NCBI GenBank assembly: GCA_039621445.1 | Contig: CP154956.1 | Coordinates: 35,375,437 to 35,439,436, forward strand | Length of the DNA stretch: 64,000 nt | DNA from: Euglena gracilis | Taxonomy: Eukaryota; Euglenida; Euglenophyceae; Euglenales | Direction of reading: 5' to 3' | In this document: positions 12,280-28,230 of the stretch, one piece after another | Layout of the letters: every line of letters begins with the position of its first letter | Numbering within the stretch: the first letter of the stretch is position 1 | Position numbers and translations under genes: made by a program | Notes under the pieces: model-generated | The model's database searches: none | Seen by the model: the letters and a program-made list of their open reading frames with translations, nothing else | Told to the model about the DNA's origin: nothing

Positions 12280-15200
12280 GGCGTGGAAACCCAGTGAGAA
12301 GATGGGTTAGGGGCCGGAGGGTGGGAGTGGCTACGTGTGCGTGGACGGGAGGGGTGGCTTTCGGTCGGGGGACGCCCCGCCGCCCCTCCGGCCCGGCCCA
12401 GCCCCGGACCCCTGAGAGGAAAAGCCCGCTGGTGTGAGAGAAAGGCTTTTCTCCGCCCGGACTGCCCGCGGCCGTGCATGCAGACCCCCCGCCAACAGGG
12501 GTGAACACATTCCAGTCGTTCTGGGTTATGTGGGAACGAAGAAAAAAATAAACAAAAAAAGTCAAAACAACAAAGAAAAAATTTCGTAAAAATAAAAAAC
12601 AAGAAAGAAAAAAGCCAAAACAATCCGAATGACGCATGTAAAACTACGCGGACAAAAAAAAACCCAAAAATGAGACAAAATGAGAAATAGAAACCTGCCG
12701 AAACAAGATCTAAACCCCAACACCTAACAAAGCAAAAAACAAGAAAAAACAAAAAAAATGGAGTGCACAGACCACTCGAAACCTCTACGCCCCATCTCAA
12801 AAACCCACATAATTGCCGGGCGGAAAAAAAGCAACGGGCGAAAAAAAAATTCGTTACCCACCCCTTGCCAAGAGGCCGCGTGCACGCGGGGGTGGGGGGT
12901 TCCCGCGAGCGGCTTTTGGCGGAGGGCGAAGGGTCGTGTATGGGACCCAAGGGAACTCGACCAGTGGGGGTTTCCGCGTGAGTCCCCCGGTTTTGGGGGG
13001 GGGACAGGGGGGTTTTGCACACGGCTGTGCGCGGAAAATCGAGCGGGGAGTTTTGGGGGGAATACAGGGAAAAGCTGCAAGGGGAAGGGGTGTTGCGGAA
13101 TGACATTCAGATGGTTGCCAGATTTTTGGGGGGGAGTGGGCACACCAACATGTCGGGCTGGCCCTGTGGCTCTCACCGGGAGACGGGCACAGAGGGGCGG
13201 GGAAGCGCGAAGTGCGCCTCGCGGTAGTCGGGGGGGAGGGGTACCGTGTGACGTGGGTGCGAGCGCTACTTCGGGGGACGCGGTCCCGGATTGGCAACGG
13301 ATGAGGGAGGGGGGTGCGGAGAGCGAAATGTCTTTCCCCGCCCTCTTTCCAAGGGGTCAATGTCCCGGAATGTCGTGACACAGGGGGGTGAAATGACGGG
13401 AGCTGTTTTGGCGTTTTTGTCACTCAGCTTCAAGCCCCGGGTTGTTCCCCCGCCCCCAGGGGTTTTAAATTAAGGACCCCGGGGGCCCGGGGGGGCTGCC
13501 AGCCTCTCGGCTGCCCCAAAAAGCTTCTCGGAGCAAAAAAGCACTGCGGAGAGGCGGGGGGCGGGCAGCATTGCGCTCCCCCCACCGGCGTGGTGGGGCC
13601 TCGACTGCCGGGGGGCGACCAGCTGCGTGTGGTCCGCGGGGCGCGGCGGTACGGCCTTCGGCGGGGGGGGCCGGTGCGGGGGAGGCGGCCCGGGCTGTCA
13701 TGGCCGGGTGGGGGGCTGGGGGTGACAAGGCTGGGGCATGTCCCGTGCGACCCGGTGGAATGACACCAGGGTTGCTCCCAGTAGGCGACGGCAGGGGGTT
13801 GCCTGGCCACTTCCCCACGGGCGGTGGGCCGCTGCCCTCAAGGGGCGAGGGAAGTTGGGCCGGGGCCACGAGGCCGGGGGAGCAGCAGGGTGGCAGAACT
13901 ATGGGCTCCTCGGGCGGGAGTCCCGTGAGTCTGACAGCCCAAACGGCAGGAAGTGTCCCCCCCCATTTCCAAGGCGCACTTGTCCAGGAAAGTTGGGACA
14001 CAGGGGGGGGTAAGGGCGCGTTGTCACTATGCTTCAATGAAAACGGTAATATCCTGTACAGGGGTTTTCTTAAGGACCTCCCGGGGGGGCAGCGGGGCGG
14101 CTGGGGGGCTGGGGGGGACCCCCCCCCGGGGGGGGGGGGGGGGGGGGGGGGTCCGGGGCTGGAGGGGGCTGGGCTGGGCTGGGTCGGTGAAAAACAAAAT
14201 TTTCTAAAACATTTTGCCTTCTCGACATTTTGATGGATGGAGCTAGCTCAAGGCTAGGGGGCTGTGGTGGAGGAAGCTGTGATGAGGGGGAAAAACGTAG
14301 GGATGGGTGAGCTAGGCAGCCCAGTTGGCTGGCCAGCCTGCGGCCGGCTGGCCCGGCCTCTGGCCGGGCTGGACCCAACTTTATTTCACTCGACCCCCCG
14401 GGGTGGGCTCCCAGCCCGAATTTGGGCTGCTGGCTGGATTTGAGCTGCTGGCTGGCTGGACCCCCCCCCCGGGGATAGGGTACCCTCCAGCTTGAGAAAA
14501 CCCCTGATCCTGTAAACCCTCTGCCCCCCCCCCCCAGGGGGTCCAGTGCCATCTGAGTTTTGGCACACATGACCGTTTGTCCCGGCCAGAGGGACAAAGC
14601 ACAAAAAAATCACACTACATAATTAGCAGTAATATGACATGCAATTCACCACATCTCATCCCAGATTAATAACCTCAAGGCAGGGCTCAAAACCTTGGGA
14701 AAAATCAGACATCCTTTGGTTGACTTGCTCTTGTGTCATACTTCCCCCATGCTTCCAAGTTCGCTCTGTTTCATTACTTGCACCGCAGTTGTTGCACACC
14801 ATCAGAAGATGGCATGACTACAAAGCGCGAACGAAACAAAAAGTCAGCTGCCAAAAGAAAAAAGTCACCGTCCGGAAAAAAACTCATTCGTGATCTTTCG
14901 TGCCTTTTGGGAAAGCTCCATTTTTTTGGCACTGCATGAAAGAGAGGGAATCCCTGCCCCTTCCCCCTCCGCCACCCCCCGGGGTCTTCTGTGCCAAAAG
15001 AAACCTGGGGCTGTTGACACGGGGTGTGTTACAACGAAACAACGTCTTGGACGAGGAGGGATGGAACCCGCCGTATGCAATCGCTTGGGATAGGGGCGGC
15101 GGGGGCAGGCGTCTCCGGGGCGAGGCGAGGGGCGGCAGGAAGGGCTGGGAGGTCGGGGCCGTGGACGGACCGCGCCAGCGGGGTTGGGGCGACCGCTGCC

Positions 15201-15470
15201 GGCCGGGGGCTGACAGGCTCTGGGCCCGGCTGGCAAGGGGGGGGGGCTTTGCTGGTGGCAGGAAAAGGGGACTGGCATTGCTGACCAATCACCCCGTCCC
15301 CATATCCCCATACCACCCCCCTGGGGTGGGAAGTTGGCTTCAGCCAAATTGGCGGGGACAGCGGGCGACATACATTTAGTAATTATGAGTATTGCATACA
15401 TAAAGATATGCGCACAGCGTGTGACTGTGTGGGTCGGTGGGTGTGGGGTGGAGGTGGCCGGGGCCCCGCG
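12280..15470. other. No firm gene; GC-rich repeats
   Basis: GC-rich DNA with many open frames by chance. 14.05-14.55 kb holds GCTGGCTGG-type and CCCCCGGGGG hairpins seen elsewhere. Weak exon-like stretches at 13.6 and 15.05-15.25 kb could not be assigned a frame. Confidence 0.4.
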
Positions 15471-15475
15471 GGGAC

Positions 15476-15537
15476 CAGGCCGTGAGCGGCTCCGCGGACA
15501 AAATGGTGCGCAGCATGTCCACCTCCGAGGCAATGGA
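15476..15537 (-). CDS. Possible exon, unidentified
   Basis: A CCGCCAG acceptor precedes SIASEVDMLRTILSAEPLTA, then GTCCCC. The helical composition matches the other minus-strand exons. It is isolated between long repeat tracts. Confidence 0.4.
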
Positions 15538-16204
15538 CTGGCGGGGCCCTCGGGCGGAATGGGGGCTTGGCCTTCCCGCCCCCTGCGGCAACTGTCACCC
15601 ACCGCCCCATGACTCCGGGCCAAACCATTCCTGACCAACTCCCTCCCGAGGGGTGAGGGGGGTCACTTTCCACTTTCGAATAGCCAAACTGTCACCTTTC
15701 AGAAAGTGATCGCCTGCCCCCCCCCCCCCCCAGGGGTTGGTCACTCTCGTCACTCCGGTCAGTCAATATGGCGAAACTTAATGAATTTTGGCCAGAACCG
15801 CAAAAAAAAACAACAACTTCCGAACCATCGGCACTGGCTGGCACCATCGGCACTGACTGGCTGGGCCACTTTCACCAGTCCTGCCGACCCCCCCCCCCGC
15901 CAGTCACCCCGGAGGTGGGGTCAGTTTTTATCTCTTAAACCTGGGACATTTGATGGAGACTTTTTTTTTGTTGCAAAAGAGCATAATCAATGCAAATACA
16001 CCCTCACCCCCACACCGTGGAACAAAAACCTCCCAAATGGCTGCTCCGAGAGGAGAGGGGGTACGTCGCTATCGGAGGGGGCCTGCCTCCGGGCCACCCC
16101 GCCCCGGGCCGGGCCGGGCGGGGCCGGGCCGCCGGCACACACCTTCGGAGCAAAGCAGTTGCTGTGATGCTTCCTTAAGCCCGATGCGATGGTTGTCTCG
16201 CTGA

Positions 16205-16280
16205 TCGGGGTGGCAGTCCCACCGTCAGCCCTGAGGGCCGGCGGAACTCGGCGGGCGTCCCAGTGCGGCTGGCCAGGCTG
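16205..16280 (-). CDS. Weak candidate exon
   Basis: One minus frame reads LASRTGTPAEFRRPSGLTVG; another is also open. GC-rich DNA next to the G/T tract keeps all frames open, so this is only a candidate. Confidence 0.2.
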
Positions 16281-16379
16281 CTGAAGGGGGCCGGAGAAGC
16301 TAAGCCTGGGCGGCCTCCTCAATGAGGCCAAGCAGAAAAAACACGCCAAGGAAAGGGCAGAGGTAGAAAGGGCATATGA

Positions 16380-19300
16380 GGTTGAATGTGTGAGAAAGTG
16401 TGAATGTGTGTGTGGGTGAGTGTGGGTGGGTTGGTTGTGTGTGGGTGTGTGGGTGGGGGGTGGGTGGGGGTGTGTGCGTGTGTGTGTGTGTGTGTGGGTG
16501 GGTGTGTGTGTGTGGTTGGGGGTGGGTGTGGTGTTGGGTGGGTGGGTGGGTGGGGGTGTGTGGTGGGTGGGTGGGGGTGGGTGGGTGTGGTGGGTGGGTG
16601 GGTGGGTGGGTGGGTGGGGGGGGTGGGTGGGTGGGGGGGGGGTGGGTGGGGGTGGGGGGGGGTGGGGGGTGGGTGGGTGGGTGGGTGGGGTGGGGGGGTG
16701 GGGGTGGGTGAGGGTGTGGTGTGTTGTGTGGGGGGTGGGGTGGGGGTGGGTGTGTGTGTGGGTGGGTGTGTGGGTGGGGTGTGTGTGCGTGTTGGGGGGG
16801 TGGTGTGTGTGTGTGGGTGGGTGGGTGGGTGTGTGTGTGTGTGTGGGGGGTGGGGGTGTGTGGGTGGGTGGGTGGGGGGGGGGGGGTGTGTGGGTGGGGG
16901 TGGGGGGGGGGGGGGGTGGGTGGGGGTGGGTGGGTGTGGGGGTGGGTGTGTGTGTGGGTGTGGGGTGGGTGTGTGGTGGGTGGGTGTGGGGTTTGAGGGG
17001 GAGGTGTGTGGGGGGTGGGGGGGGGGGGTGGTGTGTGTGTGTGTGTGTGGGTGGGGTGGGGTGGGTTGTGTGGGTGTGTGGTGGGGGGGGTGGGGTGTGT
17101 GTGTGGGTGGGTGGGGGTGGGGTGGTGGTTGTGGGTGTGGGGTGGGTGGGGGTGTGGGTGTGTGTGGGGTGGGTGTGTGTGGGTGGGTGTGTGGGGGTGT
17201 GTGGGTGGGTGGGGGGGGGGGTGTGCGTGGGGTGGGTGGGGGGTGGGTGGGGGGTGGGTGGGTGGGTGGGTGGTGGGGCGTGGGTGGGTGGGGGGGTGGG
17301 TGGGTGTGTGTGTGTGTGGGTGAGGGGGGGGGTGGGGGGGGGTGGGTGGGTGGGGGGGTGGGGGTGGGTGGGGGGTGTGGGGGTGGGGGGTGGGGGGGGT
17401 GTGGGGGGGGGAGGGGGTGGGGGGGGGGGGTGGTGGGGGGGGGGGGGGGGGTGGGTGGTGGGGGGGGGGGGGGTGTGGGTGGGGTGTGTGTGTGTGGGGT
17501 GGGGGGGTGGGTGGGGTGTGTGTGGTGTGGGTGGGGGGGGGGGGGGTGGGGGTGGGGGGGGTGGGTGGGTGGGTGGGGGGGTGGGTGTGGTGGGGGGGTG
17601 TGTGTGTGTGGGTGTGGGGGTGGGGGGGTGTGTGGGTGGGTGGGGGGTGTGGGGTGGGGGGGGGTGGGGTGGGGGGTGTGTGTGTGTGGGTGGGTGGGGG
17701 TGTGGGTGGGTGGGTGGGTGGGTGGGTGGGTGGGTGGGGGTGTGTTGTGTGTGTGTGTGTGGGTGTGGGTGTGTGTGGGTGTGTGGGGGGGGGGGTGTGT
17801 GTGTGGGTGGGTGGGGGGGGGGTGGGTGTGTGTGTGTGTGGGTGGGTGTGGGTGTGTGTGGGGTGTGGGGGGGGGGTGTGTGTGTGTGGGTGGGGGGTGT
17901 GTGTGGGGGGTGGGTGGGGTGGGGGGGGGGGGGGTGGGGGGTGGGGGGTGGGTGGGTGTGTGGGTGGGTGGGGGGTGGGTGGGGGTGGGGGGGGTGTGTG
18001 TGTGTGTGGGTGGGGGGGGGGGTGTGTGGGGGTGTGGGGGGGGGGGTGTGGGTGTGTGTGTGTGTGTGGGGGGGGGTGGTGGGGGGGGTGGGTGGGGGGG
18101 GGGGGGGGGGGTGGGTGGGTTGGGTGAGTGGGGGGTGGGGGGTGGATGGGTGGGGGTGGGGTGGGTGGGTGGGGTGGGTGGGTGGGTGGGGGTGGGGGTG
18201 GGGGGGTGTGTGGGTGGGTGGGGTGGGTGGGTGTGTGGGGTTGGGTGGGTGGGGGAGTGGGTGGTGGTGTGTGGGTGGGTGGGTGGGTGTGTGGGGTGTG
18301 TGTGTGGGGTGTGTGGGTGGTGGTGTGGGTGGGGTGTGTGGTGTGGGTGGGGTTGTGGTGTGTGGGGGGGGGGGTGTGGTGGGGGGTGGGGGGGTGGGTG
18401 GGTGTGTTGGGGGGGGGTGTGTGTGTGTGGGGGGTGTGTGTGTGTGGGGGGGGTGGGTGTGGGGGGGGGGTGTGTGGGTGGGGGGTGGGGGTGTGGTGGG
18501 TGGGTGGGGGGGTGGGCGGGGGGGGGGGGGTGGGTGGGTGGGGGTGGTGTTTGTGTGGGTGTTGGGTGTGTGGGGGGGTGTGTTGGGTGGGGGTGTGTGT
18601 GGTGTGGGTGTGTGTGTGGGGGGTGGGTGGGTGGGTTGGTGGGGGGTGGGTGTGTGTGGGTGTGGGTGGGTGGGGGGGGGGGGTGGGTGGGGGGTGTGTG
18701 TGTGTGGGGGGGTGGGTGGGGGGGGGGTTGGGTGTGTGGGTGGGTGGGGGTGGGGGGGTGGGTGTGTGGGGGTGGGTGTGGGTGGGTGGGTGGTGTGTGT
18801 GTGTGTGTGGGTGGGTGGGGGGGGGGGGGGGGTGGGTGTGTGGGTGTGGGTGGGGGGGGGGGGGGGGGGTGGGAGTGTGTGGGTGGGGGGGGGGGGGGGG
18901 GGGGGGGGTGGGTGGGTGGGTGTGTGGGGGGGTGGGGGTGGGTGGGGGGGGTGGGGGGGTGTGGGGGGGGGGTGGGTGGGTGGTGTGGTGTGTGGGTGTG
19001 GGGGGGGGTGGGTGGGTGTGGGGGTGGGGGGTGGGGGGTGGGGTGTGTGGGGGTGGGGGGGGGTGTGTGGGCGTGTGGGTGGGTGGGTGTGGGGGTGTGT
19101 GGGTGGGTGGGTGGGTGGGTGTGGTGGGGGGGGGGTGGGTGTGTGGGTGGGTGTGTGGGGTGTGTGGGGGTGGGTGGGTGGTGGGGGGGGGTGGTGTGGG
19201 GGGGGGGGGGGTTGGTGGGGGGGTGGTGTGGGGGGGTGGGGGGTGGGTGGGTGGGGGCGGGTGGGTGGTGTGTGTGGGTGCGGCGGGTGCGGTGGTGTGT

Positions 19301-19478
19301 GTGGGTGCGGCGGGTGGGGGTGGGTGGGGGTGTGTGGGTGGGGGGTGGGTTGGTGTGTGTGTGTGGTTGGGTGTGTGGGTGGTGGGTGTGTGTGGGTGGG
19401 TGGGTGGTGGGGTTGTGTGGGTGGGTGGGTGGGGGGGGTGGGTGGGTGGGGTGGGTGGGTGGGTGGGTGGGTGGGTGG

Positions 19479-19510
<32 letters not shown>

Positions 19511-19680
19511 GTGTGTGTGGGTGTGTGGGTGGGTGGGTGGGTGGGTGTGGGTGGGTGGGTGGGTGGGTGGGTGGGTGTGTGTGTGTGTGGGTGGGTGGGT
19601 GGGTGGGTGTGTGTGTGTGTGGGTGGGTGGGTGTGTGTGGGTGGGTGGGTGGGTGGGTGTGGGTGGGTGTGTGCGCTGCC
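16380..19680. repeat. 3.3-kb G/T-only low-complexity tract
   Basis: The plus strand is almost purely G and T, mixing GTGTGT, GGGT and poly-G, with only about 40 A or C bases in 3.3 kb. No period persists, so it is a mosaic of (GT)n, (GGGT)n and G runs. All frames stay open, giving spurious reading frames over 1000 codons. In the sense of the neighbouring minus-strand genes it is a C/A tract. Confidence 0.95.
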
Positions 19681-19697
19681 GTTGGGTGGGGTGCAAG

Positions 19698-19803
19698 CAC
19701 CTCCAGACACATGGGATTTTGGTGGTGTTGTCAGGATTTGTCGGGATTTGTCGGGATTTGTCGGGATTTGTCGGGATTTGTCGGGATTTGAACACTGGAG
19801 GTG
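19698..19803. repeat. (TCGGGATTTG)n minisatellite bounded by inverted CACCTCCAG/CTGGAGGTG
   Basis: About six 10-base units follow GTGTTG. The whole 106-base unit begins CACCTCCAG and ends CTGGAGGTG, exact reverse complements. Confidence 0.8.
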
Positions 19804-19898
19804 GGGTCCCGCCCACACAAATAAGGGGGCATCAGAGCAAAGCAACAAAGCGCACAAAGAGACGTTGGATCCACGAAGCCTTGCCCATGAATCGGGTT

Positions 19899-20614
19899 TC
19901 AACCAGTGATTTCAAACAATCCTTTGATCAGGTAAATGAATGCTAAGGCTTGCAGAGTATCATCACTCATGTTCAGACGGTCAGATGTTAAGATATGGCC
20001 TATTTTCGAAAAAGTTCGCTCAGCTTGAGCTGCAGATCGTGGGGAGAGCAAATACGCAATGGCCACTGGTGTGAGGGAGAGGTGGACTAAAAAATGCATT
20101 TTCATTGCACCTTGTCAAAGAACCAGGGAAAAAATATAAAAGATCAAAACGTGCAAAGATAAAATAGCAACCGGTCTGGGAAAGGGGAAGTCAACATTCC
20201 ACTGGGGAAAGAAACATTCCACATTTTCATAATAAAAAAAAGTGAAAAAAAAGCAAAATGACGAAATGCAACCTGTATGATGATTGGATTTGGTGTGAAG
20301 ACATTTGGTGTTGTACTGGCAACTAAAGCTGCACGCTCCACCCTTTTCTTCACCATTTGAGCATGACTGCTCTCGACCCATCTCTTTTCATCGCCCGCAC
20401 CCCTTGAATATCCAACACAATGAGACTTGATTGTATTCATTGAAGCAACCAGAGACTTTGCACACAAATTGCAATAAACCTTGCCTGAGGGGGACTGTTG
20501 GACAGAGGTGCACATCTGGAATATTGTGTCCATGTGGATCGCTCTCAGCAATATCTGTCCAGCCTTCAGAATGGCAATATGCCACCCACTCAGCAACACT
20601 TCGACGTGATGCAT
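19899..20614 (-). pseudogene. Internally deleted hAT-family transposase
   Basis: On the minus strand, a BED-type zinc finger piece (YCNLCAKSL...NTIKSHC, about 20,510-20,410) precedes a hAT C-terminal dimerisation piece (SAAQAERTFSKIGHILTSD then RLNMSDDTLQALAF, about 20,050-19,935). Autonomous hAT transposases are usually 500-700 residues; here only about 240 codons lie between the ends and the RNase H-like core is missing, with stops. It cannot encode an active enzyme. TCGGGATTTG minisatellites lie on both sides. Confidence 0.75.
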
Positions 20615-20649
20615 GAGTGCTCATGAGAAGACAAAGAGTCCTGGAAGAA

Positions 20650-20715
<66 letters not shown>
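20650..20715. repeat. (GA)n microsatellite
   Basis: About 33 uninterrupted GA units directly upstream (minus-strand sense) of the hAT remnant. Confidence 0.95.
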
Positions 20716-20721
<6 letters not shown>

Positions 20722-20811
20722 GCACGTTTTCAATCAAGTAAAACCATCCCACTCACTTGGGAACATCGGCCATTCCTTTTACCCTTTGGTGGCTTTGCAA
20801 AAAAAAAATTC

Positions 20812-20966
20812 GGTGTTGTCGGGATTTGTCGGGATTTGTCGGGATTTGTCGGGATTTGTCGGGATTTGTCGGAACCCCACCTCCAGAAGGCTAAAAAAGT
20901 GTTGTCGGGATTTGTCGGGATTTGTCGGGATTTGTCGGGATTTGTCGGGATTTGACGCTGGAGGTG
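20812..20966. repeat. Two further (TCGGGATTTG)n minisatellites near the hAT remnant
   Basis: Two arrays in the same orientation as that at 19.7 kb. The second (20878-20966) is again bounded by CACCTCCAG and CTGGAGGTG; the first starts with GGTGTTG and ends at the CACCTCCAG of the second. Confidence 0.8.
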
Positions 20967-21839
20967 CTTGGTGGGGTGGGGTGGGGTGGAGAATGGTAAT
21001 ACGTACTTGGAGGCTCCGGGGGGGCTTTTGGAAGCCCTGAAGGCCCCAAAATCCCTCGGCCACATCGGAGACGGAGGACTTCTCCTCTTCAAGCACAGGG
21101 TTGAAGGGGGGTCGCCCCTGCCAAACTTGGCGACCCCTGGGCCTCCTCCTGTAGGAGCGTCCTCCGCAACAGCAGGCCCCACTGGGTTAGTGGGCACCGA
21201 TGGATGGGTGAATGGGTGGGTGGCTGGGGGGGTGTTAGTGCTGCGTTGGTCCGGGTGAGGTGGAGAGAGGCATTCGCATAGGTACGCACACTACGGCACC
21301 CCTGAAGGACCCCAGGGGCACAAGCAATGCCATCCATACCCCCCTAGTCTAACGACCACTAATATTTGTCGTTAGGCAGTTAGACAGGGGGGTCGTTAGA
21401 CAGGGGGGGGGGGGCTCAGGTGGCAAAAATTGGCCTTGGGCGGCAGTATGTGGCATTCCTTTTTTGGCTCTCTTTCCTCTTTGGCTAATTTGATCACTTT
21501 GGCAATTTTTTGGGCTTTTTTGTTTTTTTTTGGCCACTTTTGGACTTTCTTTTTTAAAGCCAATTAAAAGCCAGTTTTGACCGTTTGTCGCAATCTTGCA
21601 AAAATGTCAAGCTACACTTGGAAATTTATGCCTATTTTAGCCATTGGGGGGGCCACCCTTTTCTCTTGATATTTTTGGAATCCTGGTCATTTCATTGTGA
21701 CTTTTACCAGCTAGTTTTCCAGCCAGCAGCTCCCAGCCAGGCTGCCGACCCCCCCAGGGGGGGGTCCGCTGAAATAAAGTATGCAGCCCGACACAGCCGG
21801 ACTGAGCCAAAAAGAAATTATTGGTGCGAAGTACCCCGC

Positions 21840-22240
21840 CCCCCCTATGTCCAACGACCAGTAACCTCTGTCCTCCGACCGGGGGGGTGGTCGTTGGACA
21901 TAGGGTAGTGACCAAAAAGGTGTCCTCCGACCGGGGGGGTGGTCGTTGGACAAGGGGTCAAAAAAAATGTTGGCGGGTAATCGGGACGCCACCCCCCAAA
22001 TAAGGTCAAATTTTCCCTTCCAGCGCTTTGCGCCGAAAATTTTGGGCAATTTTGACAAATTTTTGTCCAAAAAGTGTCAAAAATGGCATTTTGGCCAAAT
22101 TTTTGGCCAATTTTTGGGCAAAATTTTTCGTCCCGGCGCTTCACGCCGGGACCAAAAAATTGGCCAAACCTCCGAAAAGGTGTCCTCTGACCGGGGGGGT
22201 GGTCGTTGGACATAGGGGGGTCGTTGGACATAGGGGGGGG
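21840..22240. repeat. GTCGTTGGACA inverted-repeat modules
   Basis: Three modules of AAGGTGTCCTCCGACCGGG, a G run, then GGTCGTTGGACATAGGG, plus an inverse TATGTCCAACGACC at the left. Related pieces lie at 4.74-5.03 kb and 33.42-33.49 kb. Confidence 0.7.
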
Positions 22241-22854
22241 GGGTACCTAACATTTTTGAAAAATGGACTCAAAAAATAGTCCAAAATTTATGTCTTGAGG
22301 GTTTTATGGGTATCCATTTGTGTGCAAACTTAATTCACACAATTACTCCCACACCCATCTGGCTGGAAACTGCCTCGCACGTTCCCCTGAGGGACTACCA
22401 GGGTGTGTCAGCCTCAGGGACCATCACTCTCCCACCAGGGGAGCTCCAACCTCATCCACGACGCAGCCCCTGGCTTGTCATTCAACGCACAAGGGCTTCA
22501 AACCTGGGAACAGAAAGCTTGATCACAATGTCGCCTCGGAACTGCCCAACGTCAGGGGAATGCCAGGCAATGCCAAAGGCAGCCAGAAGCAGCCAGAAGC
22601 AACCCCACCTGACTGACAACGGCCAAAGGTGGCCCGAAGCGGCCCGAAACGGCCAGAACTAACCAAATGCGGGCCAAGAATGGCAAAAGGGCGTCAGAAG
22701 CACCCAAAAGTGGCCAAAAGTGGCCCTAAAATTTCCAGCCAGAATCATCAGCAAGCAGTAACCAAAACTTTCCAGATGTGGCCTAAAAGTGGCCAAAATG
22801 GCCAAAACGCCCAAAAATAGCTGATCTTCGTCCTCATCAGGCTTGCGCTTAGTC

Positions 22855-23125
22855 GGGTGCCTACCCCACGGGGGGGGGGGTGCTAGGGGCAGGCACCCCA
22901 TAGCACCCGATCAGACCCCCCCCCCCAGGGGGGGGGGTAGGGTTTTGGGGGGTGCCTGCCCCTAGCAGGCACCCCCCTCCGACCCCGGCGCCGAAGGCGC
23001 CGGGGGCCCGGAAAAGGCCATTTTCAATGAAAATTTTCTGGGTCCGGCCCGGACCCCTATCCCCCCCCGGGGGGGGGGGTGTGCCTGCTAGGGGCAGGCA
23101 CCCTATAGCACCCACCCCCCCCCTC
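22855..23125. repeat. GGCGCCGAAGGCGCC dispersed family, best copy
   Basis: Outer GGTGCCTACC...GGCAGGCACCC parts, poly-G/C runs, the palindrome GGCGCCGAAGGCGCC, then a GGCCATTTTC segment. Related copies at 26.46-26.70, 44.82-45.03 and 58.20-58.50 kb. Confidence 0.65.
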
Positions 23126-23996
23126 CCCCCCCGGTCGGTAAGCACAAGCATGGTCCTCATCCTCACTGGTCAATTTTTTTTTGGCTCATCTGCAATTGTC
23201 CGTAGTTATCCGTAATTACCCGTATTTGGGGGTTTTGGGCTCATCTATAATCATCTGTAGATATCCACAAGTATCCGTTTCGATAAGCACCAATCCGGCA
23301 ATCACTGATTAAAGTGCAATTTTCTAGCTCCGTCAGGGATCTGCGATGCTGGGGGGAGGGATGAGGGGGGGTTGAAAAAAATTGGGCTGGCCGGGAAAGG
23401 GCTGGCTGTCGGGGTACTCCCCAGCTCAAATTGGGCAGGTCCCAGAAAAAAAAATCGAAACTGCAAAAAAAAAAGAGCTCGAAACTCGCCCATTGCGCAA
23501 AAATTTAGTTCCACAACGAAGACTTGAGCCAGGTAGCCCATTTTTTTTTGGAAATTGTTTCTCGTGGTCATCACATTCTGGTACCTTCAAAGGCGAAAAA
23601 ATCCGTTACGATCCAGCCACCCAAAGGATGGCTGGACAGGAACGAAATTCGCTGGTTCAGGGCGGGAAAGAGGCAGTCGGCTTGGGCTGGTTGGACCCCT
23701 CCCCCGGGTGGAATGCTCTCCATCTGAATCCCACCCTGACGTATGCGTTGCACAACGTGCCACGGCCGGCAGACGCTGACCAGCCCCCTCCCGAAGTGCC
23801 CCAGGGTGTCCACAGGCCGGCACTACTCCCGATTAGCACACGGGGTCTGCGGCTGGGATGGACCCCAAAATGGGCCGTGTCTGGGCTTCTGGCTGTCTCT
23901 GGCCCTGCCTGCCTTGTCAGGCAAAGGGCGCAGGCAAGGCCAAAGGCACTTTGCTGACCGGCACATCGGCGGCACCCTCCGCCCCGCCGCGGCCTG

Positions 23997-27941
<3,945 letters not shown>

Positions 27942-28139
27942 CGCGGCGGGGGGGGGGGGACGGCGGGGCATGGCCAGGCCAAGGCAGGCGCCTCCCCCGG
28001 CCGCCGGCGCCGGGGAAGGGCGGGGTTGGGGGTGCGGGCCAAGCACCTCTGATCAGCCATGCCCTTGGGCCCAGCATTGCCCAGTATTGTCTTTGAACCC
28101 CCCCCCCCATTTAGAACAACAAGGTTTTGTATCGTGCTG

Positions 28140-28230
28140 AGCTCTTTACGTGTGATGGTGCCGTGCTGCAGCAGATGTTTGAGGTGGTTGGTGGCCTGGT
28201 GGGCCGGCGGCCCAGCGGCACGGCCCGGGT
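28140..28230 (-). CDS. Possible extra 5' exon
   Basis: The minus strand reads ATNHLKHLLQHGTITRKEL then STIQN, followed by poly-G. It could be a 5' exon of the helical protein. No clear join to the exon at 27,941 was found. Confidence 0.3.

Larger units (their letters stand above)
20970..23990. other. Intron or intergenic DNA with repeats only
   Basis: GTTAGACA repeats (21.35-21.41 kb), GTCGTTGGACA modules, TTTTGGCC-rich stretches (21.45-22.15 kb), AGTGGCC/GCCAAAA runs (22.56-22.82 kb) and one dispersed-family copy. No supported exon. Confidence 0.5.

Noticed and set aside
12708-13500. Open plus-strand frame of 206 codons at 12758
   Set aside because: GC-rich, interrupted by G runs, overlapped by equally long frames on the minus strand, no motif.
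13560-13720. Exon-like GC-rich stretch on the minus strand
   Set aside because: Three frames are equally open and no splice edges fit; not called.
15020-15250. Possible exon on either strand (plus: NNVLDEEGWNPPYAIAWD)
   Set aside because: Plus and minus readings are equally plausible; no neighbouring exon to decide.
15987-19946. Reading frames of 1100-1240 codons on both strands (His/Thr/Pro or Gly/Val/Cys only)
   Set aside because: They are translations of the G/T-only tract, where stop codons can hardly occur; all frames are open at once.
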